A DNA stretch of 64,000 nucleotides, taken from positions 4,583,001-4,647,000 of the forward strand of contig NW_025062476.1 of the NCBI RefSeq assembly GCF_000002995.4. The letters are read 5' to 3'. A model generated the notes under the pieces. The model made no database searches. It had not been told where the DNA came from and was given only the letters and a program-made list of their open reading frames with translations. Below are positions 23,619 to 36,400 of this stretch, in pieces. Positions within the stretch are counted from its first letter, which is position 1. The number at the start of each line of letters is the position of its first letter. The stretch is from Brugia malayi (taxonomy: Eukaryota > Nematoda > Chromadorea > Rhabditida > Onchocercidae). A program made the translations under genes and the position numbers.

Positions 23619-26600
23619 CTACGTGTGACTCCATTGCAATCGAAGTTTTTGTTACGACTTCAGAAGTAACATTACACAGTGAAAATGAATCTGCGGCACA
23701 AGTTTTCGGAAGACTGTCGTGATCATAACAACTTGCTTTGGTAAAAGAATGAGACACCCGCTTGCAGTATACCTGGATCGGTCGCTCGAAACCTGAAATC
23801 CATTTGTACATTTTGAATAAAAGTTCAAAAGAACTGCAAATTGAAGCTCAACCTTGAAACAGCTTACTGAAATGAGATATGACACTTATCTCCTCAAATT
23901 GTCACTTAACCCTAAGTGAACAACATAAATTAGAATGACAATCAGTAAACAGAAAAGCCCGAAAAATACCTTTTGTATGTGCTTTAGGAGGATCGATATG
24001 TTGACAGATATCAAAACCAATATCGACAATTAAATATTCTTGGAATGCATTTGGCATAAATTCAATCGCTTTGTACATGTCACTGATGTCTTTCTAAAGC
24101 TCAAGAGATTAAGTTGCTGTATAACATACTTTTAAAGCTTTTTACTTGAAAGGCATAAGTTAACTATTTCATCAGCGTATGCAATGGACAAACTACTTGC
24201 CGTCAGTTTTGATCGTTTCTTATAGGTTTCAAAACTTTGTGGTTCCAAGATAAATAGACCACCAGGACGAAGGTGTCGATAAACACGTTTGAAAAAACGC
24301 TTGATTCCAGCATCTCCCCAGTTCAAATGAATCCATTTCGTGATACTTAACGCCATGATAACATCGTATTCTTCTTTGACCTCAAAATATTTTAAAATTT
24401 AACAACTATTTAAACAATCAAAAACACGAAATAATGATGGAACGAAGTGAAAATACTGTAAAGCGCATCTACTGATAACAAACTGATATTTATCAGAGTC
24501 AACGGTATCAATAAATAAGTTTTCTTGACCAATTTAAGTTCTAAAAATTTTTGAAGTTTTTGAAACTATGTACTCAACAGTAACTTTTACATACTGACAA
24601 AAGAAAATCACACACCGCATCTAACAATTCATCCTTTTCCAGTACATAATTTTCACAACGAAACCATATGTTATCGGGGAATTTAGTTGAAAAAGTTGTA
24701 AGCGGTGCGGAAACTGGCCCATAGCGTTGAGCAAATGATGCTGGGAAACCAGCAACAATCTAGATTAATAACGATCAATTCTAAATGAAGTGATACGGCT
24801 TTCAAAATTCCATCTTTATATACAATACAATAAGTATTCCAAAAACCGATCAGACATGAATCGCCTATGGCAATTAACTTTATTTCGAAATAATGAGATG
24901 AAAAGCGAAGTACCATGGGTATACTTAACTACTCCTGGCTAGGTATTTGACGTCAAAATTTAGTTAGAAAAAAAATTTCGAAAAATATTGGAATTTTAAA
25001 TGCATACAGGTACATCGTTGTCACAATAGTGCCGTATGTTCTTTCGGGCCACGCCAACTAAATGAGCGTCGATATCAATGCCAACAATGTTCCTCGGTTG
25101 ATACTCCTTGGCAATGGAGAGAGTCAAATAGCCAACATTACAACCGATATCTAAAACTGATTTTTTCTCGAACCATTCTTTCTTCAACACCTTCATCCGC
25201 GGATCATGGCCGCTACCTTTTTCAAGACGACTTCCGTAATACCGAGTATAATTACCATATCGAAATCTGCAAAAGGACCCTTATTTATTTACATATCATA
25301 AAGCATAAACAAATGAAAAAGGAATAATTCTGCTAAGTTGATTTTCCTGATAAACTTTCATTCTCACTATGTCCACATAGTATTAACTCTTCAATTAAAA
25401 TTGATTAAAATCCTTGATTGGAGAAATATGAGATATATGTTTAAATCTTCATATAATTCTTCCATGCTGTTGGAACTAATTTTTAAGAAAATCTCGAAGA
25501 TCGGAACCATAATTTAAATCCTAGGACACAAAAAGAAAAAGTATACAAGGAAAGCATTAACAGCATTAAAGTATCAAACATTATTACGGAATAAAAAGCC
25601 ATTAATCAGTGACCTAGAAAGGGCAACGAATACTCTTGAAAAAATTTTCAAACCTTTTTTTTTATTACCTCGAAATTTGGAAACTAGTATAAACAGCGAA
25701 CCTTTGATTATCTCTCGCTTTTTTCTCTACTTTTTTCTTTTTCTCATCTGCAATTTTCTCATCTTCTACTTTGCATATTTCAATTGCTTGTGAGTGACTC
25801 GCTCCTGGCACCGTTCCAAATGACGGTTGCAGTTTTTCAGTGCTATCCTGCATTTTTCGTCCTTTTTTTTCGATTTTTTGATGCGACAGCTTTCTGGATG
25901 AATTTCCGCAAAACTTCCTCTTCAACAAACGCTTTTATAAACATTTAAGAATCTTAATAATAAAACTGTGCGAGAACAGTAAAAAAGAGAATTAGGATGA
26001 AAATCACAATATATTTTTTGAAGCAAACAAACAGTTCTTCAACTATTCTAAATGAGAAATTTTAATATAGCTTGTTGGCAGAACTAAACACTACCACGAC
26101 TGAAAGAGGTATAGGTGATACAATCGGATCTTCTTGTCTCTTTTCGTTCACCCCGCTAGCAATGCTTCCCCGCCGTTTAGATGAGCTTTCGCTACTACCT
26201 TCAGCTTCTTCTTTTTCTGTCAGTTTGCTATTGCGTCTTTTTCTGAAACAAAGTCTTGCCAAAAACTGGATTCTGGAAGAAATGTTTCTTGCCTGGAATC
26301 TAAGAATTTTTTGTAAAGATTCAAACAACAATGATAGCACTTGATATATTTGATGAAGTATTTCAATATAAAATATGTCTTAAAGGTTATACTATTTCAA
26401 CTAATAATATCTGCACTTCAGTAAGTTATTTGAATGCTGCATAATCGATATTCACTTTTTGAATTAAATAAAAATATAAATATTTGAATTAAATATTCCG
26501 ATTCATATTGTTACACATAAGCCAAAAAAATCTGATTTAGAACACCTAAAAAAAAAACCTCCTAGCACGATTTTTGTTGACATTTCGTAGATTTAACGGG

Positions 26601-27224
26601 TCATGAATATTCTTCGGTATGATGATATCGATTGGTTTCATATTTTCTGTTTCATCGACTGGTTTCACCGACTTCAGATTTAACGGATCCTTGCTATTGC
26701 CACCATGAAGAAACGGGAAATCATCAACGGTACCTGTATAACCAAACCGCCGTCGCTTGTTCCACGGTCCACCATCTTCGAAAAAAAGATCGTTTAAATC
26801 CGCATCAACTTGATTTAAAAAAAAATGTTTGCAAGAATAGAAAAGCAAGTTGAAGTAATTGTGATACCTGAAGCATATAGGTGACAATTAAAGATGGCAT
26901 AAATAAAATGAATTCTTCGTTATCATTTGTAGCATCAAGATTTGTCCTTAGCTTCGTAAGGCATATTTCACAGTAAAATATACAAATTAGGCTTACTTAG
27001 CTAAAAATTTGAAAAAAAAAAATGAAAATAAGCTTACCACCACGTGTTCTCCGTTTAAATCCTCGACCACCACGACCACCACCTCTCCAATGTCCTCGTC
27101 CACGCCCGCGATAAGATTTTCCTTCACGATGCAATCCATCATCGGTTTGCACTTGAGCATCTATACTTACTGGGTGATTCATTTTCAGTGCGTCCACTCT
27201 TGACCCACCATTGGATTCTTCCAT
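23619..27224 (-). CDS. MEPCE: Bin3/MePCE 7SK snRNA methylphosphate capping enzyme
   Basis: Nine exons read leftward: 27224-27038, 26808-26559, 26242-26095, 25931-25669, 25266-25008, 24759-24616, 24380-24146, 24089-23970, 23792-23619. The SAM-dependent enzyme adds a gamma-methylphosphate cap to small nuclear RNA such as 7SK and so helps control P-TEFb. Exon 1 carries an RGG-type box ([18 protein letters not shown]). Exon 2 has two DPLNL motifs known from MePCE N-termini. The Bin3 domain starts [14 protein letters not shown], with SAM motif [16 protein letters not shown] and DIDAHLV, then [20 protein letters not shown] and [20 protein letters not shown], and ends GFERPIQVY. The exon-3 donor was chosen for phase. 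After the conserved domain the frame runs about 50 aa to a strong donor (GTAG|GTAAGAG). Reading through instead ends at 23551 after a T-rich, hydrophobic tail. The true 3' end, and possible fusion to the exon at 21464, is unresolved. Confidence 0.9.
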
Positions 27225-27239
27225 GGATCACAGATATCC

Positions 27240-27253
27240 CCTGAAAAGTAGAA
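27240..27253 (-). other. probable spliced-leader acceptor of MePCE
   Basis: Reading the - strand, TTCTACTTTTCAG precedes GGGATATC about 17 nt upstream of the MePCE ATG at 27224. This is the usual place for SL1 trans-splicing in nematodes. A cis acceptor with a non-coding first exon is the alternative. Confidence 0.55.
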
Positions 27254-29066
27254 TATTTCCAATTTTCAGCGCAATGGATAATGCAATCAGCAACCAAAAC
27301 GATGAACATAAGGCATAAGAAAAGCACCAGATGAGGACATTATTAGCTAAAATACGAGCAACTAGCGAAGATTAAAGTGACAACTGAGGAGAGCTTAGCT
27401 AAACCAACAGATGCATAAATTCTAATGAACTATCAAATTTCGGCAGTTTCATTTTCAACCAAAATTTAAAATAAATGAAGTGAAGAGCCGTATGTGCTAA
27501 TGTTATTAACACTAAAATAAACATCGGAAATAAAATGGCTTGACTTAACACGCAAGTTCCTTTTTGTAAATTGTTTCAAAAAATAGCTGCAGATCAACCT
27601 TATCACTTATGAAATGTGGCAGCGTCTAACACATGGGCGATTTTTGTGTTTACTCTTTTAAAAACTTCAAAGAAGACATTTAAAATAGTTTTCAAAAAAA
27701 TATGAAAAAATTTTGTAATGCATAAGTGAAATTTCAGAAAAAAGTTGAAGGAATTCTACAGTATATAATCCTATAAATTTAAGAAATATTAGGACTACAT
27801 TATAATCCTAAACACAATATATAATCCTAAATTTAAGAAAAAAAAAATGGTTGCCGCAAAACTAACAATCACTACTAAAACAATTTGTTAGTTTCAGAAA
27901 GGAGTCTCAAAAAATTATAACAATATAAAAATCGAAATTGAAAGAGCAAAATACTAATGATAGCATGAAAGATTTTTGTAAGTCCATACAACTTCTTAAA
28001 TAAATCTTTAAAAAATACAGAAATATTCAAGCGAAAACACATAACAAAGTGAATACGGAAATACTCCATATTCAACAATCGTTAAAGAATAAAGAAAGAA
28101 TTACTTTTTACTGACAATAAAAGGGAAGCAGTGGTAAGAATAACTTTGGAAATTCTCTAGAAATTAATTGAAAAAAACTTGCTTTTTCGATCAACTCCAT
28201 ACAGAAATGAAATAATAGCAGAAACATATTCATTTTATTTTTTACACCATGCCTCACCTTTGTGGGATAGTTACAGGATCAATATAAATATATTACAGAA
28301 GAGATACGTTACAAATACAATAGATATATTACAGAATCTCGCGAATGTTCAAAAGACACCAAAATGTAGCTCCTTAAAATGTTCATCTTGCGGCTCATTA
28401 TTTTATATTCGTAATTGTTGTCTTTCATATAATTCAAATTGCTCCAAATTTCGATTACAAAAACTGTGGGACGTAAAAAAAAGAAAACTTTTTGTAAAAA
28501 AAAAAAAAACTGAAAATAAGAAAAAATCTTGCAAAAACTGAAATTTTTTAATAACAAAAAAAAAAAAAAAATGAAAAAGTAACAAATCAGAAAAAAAAAA
28601 AAAACACACATTTAACACTCATAGATGACAATGGCAACAAAACCAGCGACAGCTAAATGTGCAACGTTATCGTTGTCAATGTCTAACAACGCTTCACTCA
28701 CATACAGTAATAATAACATTCAAAGCATAAAAATTACCCGTGTTTAAATTACGCGCCTAACGGTATCATAAATCTTATGAACTATACTCAGATTTATAAT
28801 ACACGTATCTTTGCAGTTCCGTCACGTGGCGAGGTCATGCAGTGGGGAGTAGAATGCAATGCGTAACACCGCGAAACTGCGGGAGGGACGCAGAAAAAAA
28901 ACATCTGGAAAAATACGGCTATAGAAAAAATTAGTGTGAAAAAGTCAGAAAAGAGCAAGAAATACTGCACCGCTCACTCCATACAACCAACACCCAATGA
29001 CCTGACCAGACGTGACCCCAGCCCTGTCCAATCCACATGACAACACAATCTGACCACCGAATCCAC

Positions 29067-29109
<43 letters not shown>

Positions 29110-30427
29110 TGTGTTGCGACTCTAATATAAACTTCGGACCATACGCTCTGTGCGATAAGCGCTTGATGCATTTCGATAAGAGCCAGCTGGAGGAAGGTTG
29201 AGGTGGGGTATAGTCCTCGGGAAGTCTCGGCAACGTGCAGCATGATTCGTTACCTTTCAGGTTCAAAATAGCACTGTCAGTTCGCTGTACTTATTGTCCT
29301 ACAGTAAAGCAAATGAAGGTGTGAATAATAACGATAAGTGAAAGAGAGAATTGAAAGGTATTTACGGTCAATAATATGAAATAAATTATCGGTTCAAGTC
29401 ATGAAATATGAAATAAAAAATAATTAATGAAAGTCACGAAATACGAAATAATTAACAAGTTGTGCAAGGCCTAATCTTAGGTTAGATGTCTAATAGGTAC
29501 TAGTGGAAAGGAATATCGCAATTGGCGCATAATAAAGTCATGAAATTTGTAGATGGATGACTGAGATAAAAAGTTCATTAAGTGAGTTGCTCAACGAATT
29601 TGCAAACTACCACTGATCTGTCCTCAATAGAGTTTTTTTGTATAGCTTCTGTAGGGCGGAAATGACCACTAGTTCTGAAGTCATCGAGACATATAATAAA
29701 GTTATCTAAATTAGGCACGAGCTATGTCAGAGATAGTATCAAGTGTCTTAAGCATCGGTTAAAATGTGCGCAAGTTGCTATCGTATCTACAACATGTTGA
29801 CCCATTGTACCACACCATTTCACTTTTCATTTATACTGAAACTAAAATTGTGATCAGTGACAGCTGGCTGTATGTTGTATACGTGAGGTTTTACAACGAA
29901 AATTTTCATTCTGTAGACTTTTCAGCTGGTTGAAAGACGGGAAATGAGGAAATGAATTTGCATTGTTTGGGTCAGAGTGAATTACTTATCAGTATTTGTG
30001 TGTATGTTTGTGTACGGTTCTGGGTTTCCCCAGCACTGGTAATGCATCTGATCTGAGGAAATGTATTTCATCTTGTTCTGAGCTATTCTAATTTTAATTA
30101 GAATTCGGATCTGAATATGCTTACTCACAATCCGCAGTAATTCATTTATTACGTCCGCTAATATCTAAGAATATTCTCGCAAATTTGCTTTGGGATTTGT
30201 GGGATATTTTACAACTTCCTTAACTTGCGGAAAAATGGAAAGCATTTTGGCACAATTCCAAAATGGAATTTTTGATTATTCATTGGAATTTGTGATTATT
30301 CATTAGAAATATAATGATGAATAGTTTGTTCTGAAAAAAAAAAAAAAAAAAAGAAAAACTGGAAGAGAATTAAGGCAGAAGCTGTGAACTACAAAAGGAT
30401 AGGAGAGGAGAGATGTTTCTAATGAGT
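27254..30427. other. divergent upstream region between MePCE (-) and USP25/28-like gene (+)
   Basis: Roughly 3.2 kb with no supported exon. The left part is A-rich (28490-28605). The part from about 28800 to 29270 is GC-richer and contains a CACGTG E-box at 28823-28828 inside GTCACGTGG, plus a CT microsatellite. This is the likely shared promoter region. Open frames here arise from the repeat or from A tracts. Confidence 0.5.
29069..29106. repeat. (CT)n microsatellite
   Basis: About 19 uninterrupted CT units (GA on -), in the divergent promoter region. GAGA-type tracts can lie in promoters, but no function is shown here. Confidence 0.95.
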
Positions 30428-30437
30428 GTTTTTGCAG
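30428..30437 (+). other. probable spliced-leader acceptor of the USP25/28-like gene
   Basis: GTGTTTTTGCAG ends at 30437, 13 nt before the ATG at 30451, which is a typical trans-splice position. Confidence 0.5.
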
Positions 30438-30450
30438 ATCTCGGTAAGTT

Positions 30451-33400
30451 ATGACGATACTCTCAATAGTGGGAGGAAAGGGCCCTGGCCCGATCGAAGG
30501 GGAAGAACCAGAGCGATTGTCGAGATCCCTTCACGTTAGTTTGTTGTTGCATAAAAAACGAAGATACATTCCATTCAAAATAGCTGGAATAAGTAGATGA
30601 GATGAAATTGTAACTTGTTCAATACTGAGAGTTGATTACTGTCAATTAAAAGACTTTTTATTCTTCTGTTTCTGTGATTGGAAACACTTTCAGCAGAATG
30701 CGTTGACAGCGGAAGAATTGGGTTTCTTCAATGAAGTGAAAAATTTCTTAGGCAGCAGCGTCAATGAACAAATGCTTGTGCAGGCGATTAAGGTTAGTAT
30801 CGAAATGAAGTTATTTGACTATAATTCATTTATCAGCGATGAGCTATCATTGTGTTGCATTTGCAACCAGTGGATTCAATCATATGGTAAATATGTAGCG
30901 TACAGCGTGATGCCTTTTTTTCAAATATATCAATGAGCAAAAAAACAGTTTAATTATTGGGTGAGTGAGCTGGTAATACGTTTATGCAAATTGTTTTGTT
31001 CTTTTAAATTCGTCGTCCTTAACGTATTTGACAGTTCAGTATATGTGCTTTAGAGTCATGGATCTCATACTCAATCGCATTTAAGTGGTAATAACGTTTT
31101 GAACGATGTCATTAGTCTTTATTTCGATCGAATGGAATCGGTCGAAAAGCCAAATAAGCAAGTCCGATTCGATGAGGTTACATTAGTGTTTAAAGTTTTA
31201 TTTTCCCTATCTAAAACCTAGTTTCGCTTTTATTTTGCGTCATGCATTTGAGTATTTCAAATTGTTTATAGTGATGTTTGTGTCAAAAGCTGGGGATGTT
31301 AGGTTTAATGCTTATAAAAACATTTCAGAGGAGAGCCTCAAGATTTATCTTAATATATCTGTTTAATGAAAAGTTGCATCATGCATTTGTACTTTTCAAA
31401 TCTTAAAAAAGCATATTTTTACATGTAGAATGTTTGCAATTTTTTAGCATTTGGATGTTCCTTCTCCAGCTCCATCAGTTAGCCGTCCATATGCTTTTAA
31501 TACCCGTGGTACAACGATGGAAGAACCAAAAGTAATCGATCTAACGTCTGATGAGGATAAGGGTGTTCAAAAATGGGGAAACGTACCACGAAGTGTGCTA
31601 GGAAATCGGGAAGAACAGGATGTTATTAAGTATGTCTCGTCATATTTCTGTGAAATGCCTTAGACTATATTTCTTCTGGTTGTAGTACATCGATATTTAT
31701 GAAAAAAAAAAGCATTATCTTTGCGGCTAACGTAGCGCTGGACATCATGATCTGATGATCAGCGTATATAAATTATATTGTTATGACGGTTGGGCATAGC
31801 AGATAATGTCTTCGGTTCAGTAACTAAATCTATCCTTTTTAGTAGAGAAATGGAATTTATGACAATTTAAAATTTTCAGAGCTATTGAAGAGTCCTTGAA
31901 AGACAATCAAAACATTCCTGGTTTCTCACCTTTTGCTCAAAGAGATCCGGAAAATCCTTATGAAAGGCGACGGTGTGGTTTAGCACCTGTGGGATTAAAA
32001 AATATAGGCAACAGTTGTTGGTTTAACGTTATTGTGCAAGTAAGTCCTCATCTATATGACACATTTAAGGGTGTTCCTGTTATCCAAAGTGAAACAAAGT
32101 GAAAACCTTCGTCATTAACCGTGTTATGTATAATTATACTAAAATTAAAATTATCAAGTGCCCGGGTGCGGCATTTTATTTATGGATGTGTCTAATTTCA
32201 TTTGTTTATACTTTCTATGATTTTTTCAGACGCTGTTCCATATTCCACGTTTCCGACAAATATTGTTCGATACACCAGTCAATAATAGAACGAAATATAT
32301 CACCGGTAAATCAAATTCTTGGGGAAATGAGTCAGGCCAACCCAATGAGGTTTCTCTTTTTTCACTCTTGAGCTCGGTAAAACCTCTTAAAAATTATGCA
32401 GCTGAATTCTTCATCGCTGTATTTTTCTCACATATATAAAATTCAGCATTCATTTGCTTTATTTCCCAGCTATAAAAATTAGGTTGGACCGTGTCCTCAT
32501 ATAACTCTCTTCATTACTAGGACGTTATCTACTTTTGTTTTTCGAATTATATCTGCCACTTTTTTTTGAATTAATTCAGTGCGATATTTTGTACGACTTG
32601 GTTCTTTTTATTGCCTCCGTTAACGAGACGAAGTAGCGTATAAATGCTAGATTAATGATCAATTTTGTTTGATTTTTAAGTTCGCATGACTGTTATAGAC
32701 TAATACGGATGCGTTAACAACCTCACTTTTAATATCTCTTCGTCAGCTTGCTGCCTGTCTTGAAGCATCTTCACGCGCATATGTTGATCCAACAAATGTA
32801 TTAAAGATAATTAGCGAGTTGAATATGAGTCTGAATAAAGCTGCTCCTTGCATAGGCATTCAGCAGGTTTGTTTTAAAGATATTTGATTCAAATTGTAAT
32901 ATACGCTTAACTACTACTTCACTGAAATTTTCTCTTTACAAGTAACAATAAAGAAAACTTTAGGACGCTACTGAAATGCTTTTGCGACTGATCGAGTGGC
33001 TTGAGGTAGCCTTCAGAGTTGAATCAATATCAGAAGTGCAGTTGCAATCTCCCCATCCATCATCTTCCAGCATTTCATGTGGAGAAATTATGGATACTAA
33101 TGTATGCTCAACAGTGCTGCTGTCTTTTACAGTTTGGTCATAGTTAATGTATTAGAATTGACTGTGACTAAATATTTTAATTTTCTATTCAGGACGAAAA
33201 TATGGTGCCAAATGCTTCTAGCGCGGAGCAAACATTAACACCAGGTGGTGAGGCGCATTTTGATAAATTAGGCAGTGATGATCTCAATTCTAATCTCACT
33301 CCGGAACATCCGTTTGATGCACTTTTTCATGGTTCACATGTTGAAATTCGGCCTAATGCTGGTATCGCTTTAAGAATGTTTGTAAAAGTTTGTATAGAGC

Positions 33401-36400
33401 AGCTAAATGGGCTTGTTGTTTGATATTGGTATAATACATCTATTCGTTCACTTGCTTTTACCTGTCTAATGAATTATGTTCATTTTACGTTTTTAAAGAT
33501 ATTTGTTTTGCTAATATATTTAAGAAATCACAATCGGAGTTTCATCACCTCTAAAGTTGGCGAACTCACTCCAGATGATCAATTTGGATGTTAGTTATGA
33601 CAACTTATATGATTCATTAGAAGCTTATCACCTGTCTGATGCACCAGCGAAAGAGGTTCCTGCTTTCTCTTCTTAGTATTTTTCATAATTTTGGTACAAA
33701 AAAATAATTTTGGTACAAAAAAAAATTTTTTTTTTTTCAGCTATGGTTTGAGTCTTTGCCGTCTGTAGTTATCTTTTCGCTGGTTCGGTTTAGTTATAAA
33801 AATGGCCAAACGGAAAAAGTTCATAGTCAATTTCAATTTCCTCGCGTTATATACATGGATCGTTATTTATATCGAAATCGTACATTTGTGAGTGAAAAAC
33901 GAATTGAGCGGAAATCTTTGAAGAAACGGCTTGCACATGTGATGTGTGAATTAGAAGGGTTTGTTAGCCTTATTAACGTTATCGTGGTTGTTCTATGTTT
34001 TTCCATACAAATCATATCTTTTAGGTTCTTGCTAACTTCCAAAGTTCTTCAAAATGCCATCAGTATAGCTACTTCATTTGTGAATGGAAAAGGGTTGAGC
34101 GTAAATCTTCGAAGAATATAGCTATTTTTCTTGATCTTTTGATTTTCAGTTAATTTTAAAATCCATTAGTTGTAAAAGTTTTAAGAAGGTTATCACTGCC
34201 ATAATTTGCAGATGGGAGAAGTTTCCAGCCGGCGACACAAAAATACCGCTTCCATCTCTTATAGACGCTGTTGTCAAATACGCATCGTCAGCGACAAATG
34301 CGTTAGTTCTTTTCGTTTAAAATTGAATTATGTTCGCGTTAAAATTTGGTTTGCTTGATTTTCTGCTCACAAGGAATTTTCCACTGTTAATTTCATATTT
34401 GCTGGCTTTCATCAAACATAATTTATGTTGAAGATTAGTTTTAAATTGAAGTATTTCCAGTCTTAAAGTCTCTTTTTGAACATAATTTATTGATACACAT
34501 CTCCCTCTCCCTCCTAAATATAGAATGCTAAGCTGAAGACCGTGAGGCCCTATGCACTGTTACATTTTTTAGAAATATCTCTGATAATTGTGATACTTGC
34601 AGACAGCAGCCGATGGAAGTTTGTGATGAAACTCCGTCATTTTCAATTGTATCTGATTCTTCGAGTCCTCATGTAGGTATGGTCTCCTTTTTTTTTCTGT
34701 TATTTTTGTTCGTAACAAAGGATTTTATCCGCTTCTGACGTGAAATAAAACTAAGCATGTATTCTGTTTCAATCATTTTAAATCCAAGTTCTAAATCAGT
34801 TAGGTCAGAGAATATAATCTAAAAGTGTATTTTCCTGTAGAAATTGCTAATTTTTTTTTTATAATGATCTTTAGAAAGAGGGGATGTAATGTTGGTATGT
34901 CCTTCTCTTGATAGAACGATAATCCCGGCAGATGTTGACATGAATACGGTGACAAGCGTCTTACAAACACTTTCAGCAAATGCGCAGGAACGAATTGACG
35001 GTGCGAATAAATGAATAAATGTTTTTTTTTTTTTTTTCTAAATTTCTGAATTTTCTATAAAACCAGGACAAAATAAGTTGCTGAGGGAGAAGAACTGAAC
35101 AACAGTTGATAGTTTTTTCGTGCCATTCTCTGTATCTGTCTAAATTATGAGGTTCTTTAGTTTATTAGATTATTTGTTGGAAATTTTATGCCAAATTTTA
35201 AACTTGTTTTAGAACTGCAAAAAGAGGCGAATACACTGCAAGAAAATATTGAGTCCATCTTTGATGTCGATGGCATGAGGGAGGTACAGTTATTTGTATT
35301 CAAAAGCATTTAGTTGATTTCATTTTTATCCCTTCACTAATTTTAAATAAAGTTTTCTCCCAATTTTGAATTAAAGTTTCGACTTGTATTTCATATTGCT
35401 GCAGGAACCGTATCATTTGCATAGCGTTATTGTCCATGAGGGTGAAGCAAATGTTGGACATTACTGGGCCTATATAGCTAGCTCTCCTTTATGTAACGTC
35501 CAAGATAAAGAAGTGTCGTGGCGTAAATTTAATGATAAAAGCGTTGAGCCTGCAACTTGGCAACAAATTGAAGAAGATTCATTTGGTTCGAGGAGAGCTT
35601 GCTCTGCATATTGTTTAGTTTACACGAGAAAGAAATGTGAGGGCGTGCTCTATGGACAAGGTAAGAACTTTTGCATTAACTGATGTCACATATTTGTCAA
35701 GTATTTGTACCTGTTTGATTATTATTTAATAAGTATTGCCCACCTGAAAAATGTTGGATCAGTAACAGTGGGTTGTTGATTACAGTAGCGAGTGTTGGAA
35801 GAAGCTCATTAGTCATTTCTAAGATTGTGGTTTTTTAGAAAAAAATTCTTGATTTCCAGTAGTATAATCAAATTAATTACATTTTGGTTGTGTTGTTCTA
35901 GAAAATTGTTCTTCTGTTCAAGGAAGACATAAATTCGATAAGTTTTTTATCCAGTAGGATTTGATACCACAGATATCGTGATGTGGATGAACATAGTCTG
36001 AAACTGATATGCTAATCAAAGTATTGTGATTTAGTAGATAATTATTCGTCACTGTACTAATTGGTATAATGTGATTACATCTCTATATTGCTTGCCAGAA
36101 TTTTTATTATTTTTAGAACAAAAGCGGCCAGCTCAATCGATCGTCCAATTGATTGACAGCTTGCCAAATGATTTGAAACTTGAAGTTTCTACAGATAATG
36201 CTCTCTTTGATGCAGAAATAATCAAGTGGGATACGGACCATCCAACTATTGTGTATGAACCCGAAAATAGGACCATTATCACTCCATGTAAGGATGGGGT
36301 ACGTTTTTCAGTTGTTTGCAAAGAAATGAGATTCTCAATCAGAATTTTTTCTTATTTTGTTTAAAGATTTATTTTGAAGTATTTGCAATTCCAGGATTTA

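Noticed and set aside
28179..28541. 120-aa open frame on +
   Set aside because: Low-complexity, runs into A tracts (poly-Lys end), no recognisable motif and no splice context; in the divergent promoter region.
28931..29266. Two overlapping open frames on - with RERERE repeats
   Set aside because: The repeat is a translation of the CT/GA microsatellite; flanking residues show no domain and no start context.
31054..31092. Possible extra USP exon after TGTGCTTTAG
   Set aside because: Its donor would leave one base and break the frame of the next exon, while skipping it keeps the frame.
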